Positions 62,306-64,000 of a DNA stretch of 64,000 bases are shown in pieces. The translations under genes and the position numbers were made by a program. The notes under the pieces are model-generated. The model had not been told where the DNA came from. It made no database searches and worked only from the letters and a program-made list of their open reading frames with translations. The first letter of the stretch is position 1, and every line of letters starts with the position of its first letter. Source of the stretch: Klebsiella pneumoniae (GTDB lineage: Bacteria > Pseudomonadota > Gammaproteobacteria > Eutrophobiales > Eutrophobiaceae); NCBI GenBank assembly GCA_945878555.1, contig CAMDWI010000001.1, forward strand, positions 166,596 through 230,595, given 5' to 3'.

Positions 62306-62584
62306 TCAATGGTAATCCTCGTAGTTGATATTTACAGCATCCGGACCGTCAAAACTGAATGTGATCCTTCAGTTGCCACTGACTTTAACAGACCAGGTTC
62401 CTTTTCGATTGCCCCGCAATTCATGCAGCGCAAGACCTGGTAAATTCATATCCTGTGGTTTAACTGATGCATGTAATCGACCTAAAATCAGGCGAATTCG
62501 ATCGGCATGTTGAGTGTGGATTCCGGATTTAATACCTTTCAGAAAAAACTTTTCCAGCCCGGGATGCCTGAATTTCCTTATCAT
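62306..62584 (-). pseudogene. higB: HigB-family toxin with an internal stop codon
   Basis: The frame begins MIRKFRHPGLEKFFLKGIKS and continues through LHELRGNRKGTWSVKVSGN, where a TGA (62369-62371) replaces the tryptophan codon expected in the SGNWRITF motif of HigB. Beyond it the same frame reads [20 protein letters not shown] and ends at 62306, so a single G-to-A change splits an otherwise complete 92-residue toxin. Truncation removes the C-terminal strand with the catalytic tyrosine-histidine region, so it is probably inactive. The antitoxin gene downstream is intact. Confidence 0.85.
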
Positions 62585-62670
62585 GTTGCATAGTGTAACC
62601 AGTGCGGTTACAGGTCACAAGTGAATATTGGTGGCATAACGGTTAAGCCGACCCTGCAACTTCTCCAGAT

Positions 62671-63114
62671 TTATAGTTCATGGGACATATAAATCATTCT
62701 TTTACTGGTTTTGAATCCATTTTTTACGTAAAACTCTTCTACTTGTGTGTCTCTCGCAGTAAGGAGTGTGGTTTTAAAATAGCCTTTCTGCTTTAAAAAC
62801 GACTCAAGATATTTAACCAATTCAGTGCCGATGCCATTACCTTGATGTTGTGAATCAACAAATAATTCCACTATTTCAAATTCTCTACAGCCTTTAAAAG
62901 CAAGAGAGCGCCCTAGTAATGCTGCAATAGGGTTGGAGTTTTCTTTATATAGACATCCATAAAATCCTGGAGAGTTATAGATACCTTGCAATCTATCTAT
63001 TGCCCACTCGACATTCCATTCTTCGTTCCAGGGTGGTGCTCTGAATACAGAAACATAGAGATTCGATATTGCGGGAATATCTTTCTCTGAAATTTTACTG
63101 ATGTGTGTCATCAT
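62671..63114 (-). CDS. GNAT N-acetyltransferase in an integron cassette
   Basis: This 147-residue acetyltransferase has the acetyl-CoA loop DSQHQGNGIGTELVKYLESF (Q/RxxGxG/A pattern), FEIVELFVD before it and YVKNGFKTSKRMIYM near the end, standard GNAT features. The substrate is unknown; some cassette members modify aminoglycosides. The DNA is much more AT-rich than the surrounding operons. Its start lies directly after the core site GTTAGCA (63116-63122, minus strand), with almost no leader, as is typical for a gene cassette. Confidence 0.88.
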   Translation of the reverse strand: MMTHISKISEKDIPAISNLYVSVFRAPPWNEEWNVEWAIDRLQGIYNSPGFYGCLYKENSNPIAALLGRSLAFKGCREFEIVELFVDSQHQGNGIGTELVKYLESFLKQKGYFKTTLLTARDTQVEEFYVKNGFKTSKRMIYMSHEL

Positions 63115-63115
63115 C

Positions 63116-63188
63116 TGCTAACGCCTTTCTACAGCGGCCAAAGCATTGCTGGTGCGCCTTTTGGACTCTGTGGAACTGATTGTTAGGC
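63116..63188 (-). repeat. Integron attC site between methyltransferase and acetyltransferase cassettes
   Basis: On the minus strand GCCTAAC (63182-63188, containing the methyltransferase stop) begins and GTTAGCA (63116-63122) ends a 73-bp imperfect palindrome. GCCTAAC is the exact complement of GTTAGGC at the other end of the same cassette (63802-63808). Confidence 0.85.
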
Positions 63189-63794
63189 GGCATGATACAA
63201 AGACCTCCCGCCCTTGGTTAAGATTTCTGTAACGTTATAGCCTGCAATTTCAAGACATGAGCGTTGCTCATCGCGGGTCATGTACAGCTGATCGTTTTGA
63301 AGCCCATCTTCGCCAAAGTAGTGGTCGCAAACGAGATAACAGCCTTTCTCATTAAGAAGTGTCCTCACTTGGTGATGCAGTGCCTCTGCATACAGCTTAT
63401 GTCTAAGCTCATGTACAGATTGAATGGAAACGACAACATCATAGGTGCCCAGCCCCAAGGCCCAATCGACTTCTTTAAAGTTGCGCTCTACAAATTTTAC
63501 TCGCTCTCTATATGTTGCCAGCCGCTTTCCCGCAAGTTCGTGCATGGCAGACGAAAAATCTAAAAGTGAAATTTTCACTTCTGGCAGCCTTTCCAGTAGG
63601 TACAACGCCAAAAAGCCAGGACCTGACCCCAACTCCAAAATGCTCAGTTCGGAAACTTTCAGCCTTCGTAGCTGGTTTGTTATGGCTTCGAAAAAGTCTA
63701 GGCGGAACGGGCGAGCCATTGCCTTGCTCTCCCACTCCAGGCAATCGCGCATGAGTCGGAAATCAATAGGGGTTGGGACTTCGACGATGCTCAT
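63183..63794 (-). CDS. SAM-dependent methyltransferase in an integron cassette
   Basis: This 203-residue class I methyltransferase has SILELGSGPGFLALYLLERL (motif I), ISLLDFSSAMHEL (acidic residue for the ribose) and YDVVVSIQSVHELRHKLYAE (motif IV region). The substrate is unknown. The gene fills a cassette: GTTAGGC lies 7-14 bp upstream of the ATG, and the matching GCCTAAC overlaps the stop codon. No ribosome site is evident. Its base composition is lower in GC than the chromosomal operons. Confidence 0.88.
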   Translation of the reverse strand: MSIVEVPTPIDFRLMRDCLEWESKAMARPFRLDFFEAITNQLRRLKVSELSILELGSGPGFLALYLLERLPEVKISLLDFSSAMHELAGKRLATYRERVKFVERNFKEVDWALGLGTYDVVVSIQSVHELRHKLYAEALHHQVRTLLNEKGCYLVCDHYFGEDGLQNDQLYMTRDEQRSCLEIAGYNVTEILTKGGRSLYHAA

Positions 63795-63801
63795 AGATAC
63801 T

Positions 63802-63865
63802 GCCTAACGATGGAAGTGAGGCGCGCGCGGCTGTACCGCGCGTCGACTCCCATCGATTGTTATTT
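63802..63865 (-). repeat. Integron attC site of the next upstream cassette
   Basis: On the minus strand AAATAAC (63859-63865) begins and GTTAGGC (63802-63808) ends a 64-bp imperfect palindrome. AACGATGGAAGT pairs with ACAATCGATGGGAGT, leaving the small bulges typical of attC sites. Confidence 0.85.
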
Positions 63866-64000
63866 GGCGCCCTTCAGATGAACTAGATATCAAAATGGCG
63901 CCCCCTGAATGGGTGGCGAAACCCATAAAAAACCGGGGCGCTGACATTGTTTAAATGCCTTACTGAAGCTATGAAGGTTGTCGATGGAGCTAGCTCATCA
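63866..64000 (-). other. Tail of a further cassette at the window edge
   Basis: This DNA lies upstream of the last attC on the minus strand and should be the 3' part of another cassette. Frames here are short and interrupted in all readings, and I could not recognise a protein. The window ends before the other boundary. Confidence 0.5.

Noticed and set aside
62369..62371. Recoding of TGA as tryptophan or selenocysteine in HigB
   Set aside because: Other genes here use TGA as a stop and TGG for tryptophan, and no selenocysteine insertion hairpin is apparent. A point mutation is simpler.
62630..62650. GCTTAAC directly followed by GTTATGC (minus strand) as a further attC
   Set aside because: Both half-sites are present, but the pair spans under 20 bp, far too short for an attC. 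At most it is a deletion scar between cassettes.
1..64000. tRNA, rRNA, CRISPR arrays and complete transposase genes
   Set aside because: None was found on reading the window by eye. A covariance scan for tRNAs and small RNAs was not possible.

Overview
The window looks like a piece of a gammaproteobacterial chromosome, probably marine. The evidence is rdgC, the PEP-nitrogen phosphotransferase gene ptsP, yihY, a 93-residue PpiC-type parvulin, a TRAP transporter, TonB receptors, a PEP-CTERM protein, a beta-propeller phytase and a polyunsaturated-lipid (pfa) synthase. No rRNA, tRNA, CRISPR array or intact insertion sequence was seen. Gene identities come from recognising motifs and family architecture by eye; no database was searched.

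Layout. 0-4.6 kb: tail of a MaoC-like dehydratase, a DctPQM TRAP transporter and a secreted SMP-30-like protein. 4.8-10.6 kb: two closely related TonB-dependent receptors on either side of a MgtC/DUF4010 membrane protein. 10.6-20.2 kb: PEP-CTERM protein, esterase, EamA exporter, Sel1 protein, threonine aldolase, secreted alpha/beta hydrolase, glutathione transferase, RhlE-type helicase, RdgC and PpiC. 20.3-24.2 kb: phytase, YihY and DUF1456. 24.3-26.4 kb: a decayed integron, with a fossil integrase, a DUF2971 cassette and a ParDE toxin-antitoxin cassette. 26.4-31.2 kb: MoaD-like protein plus BNR propeller, YhcH, YqaE, lipoprotein amidase, ABM monooxygenase and MEKHLA protein. 31.2-37.7 kb: orphan HPt protein, OmpR-type regulator and a spore-coat-U chaperone-usher pilus locus. 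37.7-58.6 kb: one leftward operon of eight genes, pfaD-pfaA-pfaC-oleA-oleB-oleC-oleD-phosphopantetheinyl transferase. 58.8-61.9 kb: ptsP and cysE. 62.0-64.0 kb: a broken HigBA pair and part of a second cassette array (acetyltransferase, methyltransferase).

The main system is the 21-kb pfa-ole operon. It joins a complete iterative polyunsaturated fatty acid synthase (four tandem ACPs, a fused KS-CLF-AT-DH-DH subunit and a separate enoyl reductase) to the complete head-to-head olefin pathway OleABCD and to the transferase that would activate the ACPs. Stop and start codons overlap at most junctions, which suggests a dedicated line from malonyl units to a long polyunsaturated hydrocarbon.

A second notable signal is a dispersed hairpin element with four clear copies plus one remnant, all in 0-20 kb. 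Each has a conserved core of about 70 bp between long inverted arms. The arms match within a copy but differ completely between copies, and every complete copy lies just after a stop codon. Other structure not explained by genes: a palindromic repeat inserted in frame in the PfaC linker, three GTTAC-N5-GTKAC sites around the pilus locus, and integron core sites that pair as cassette biology predicts.
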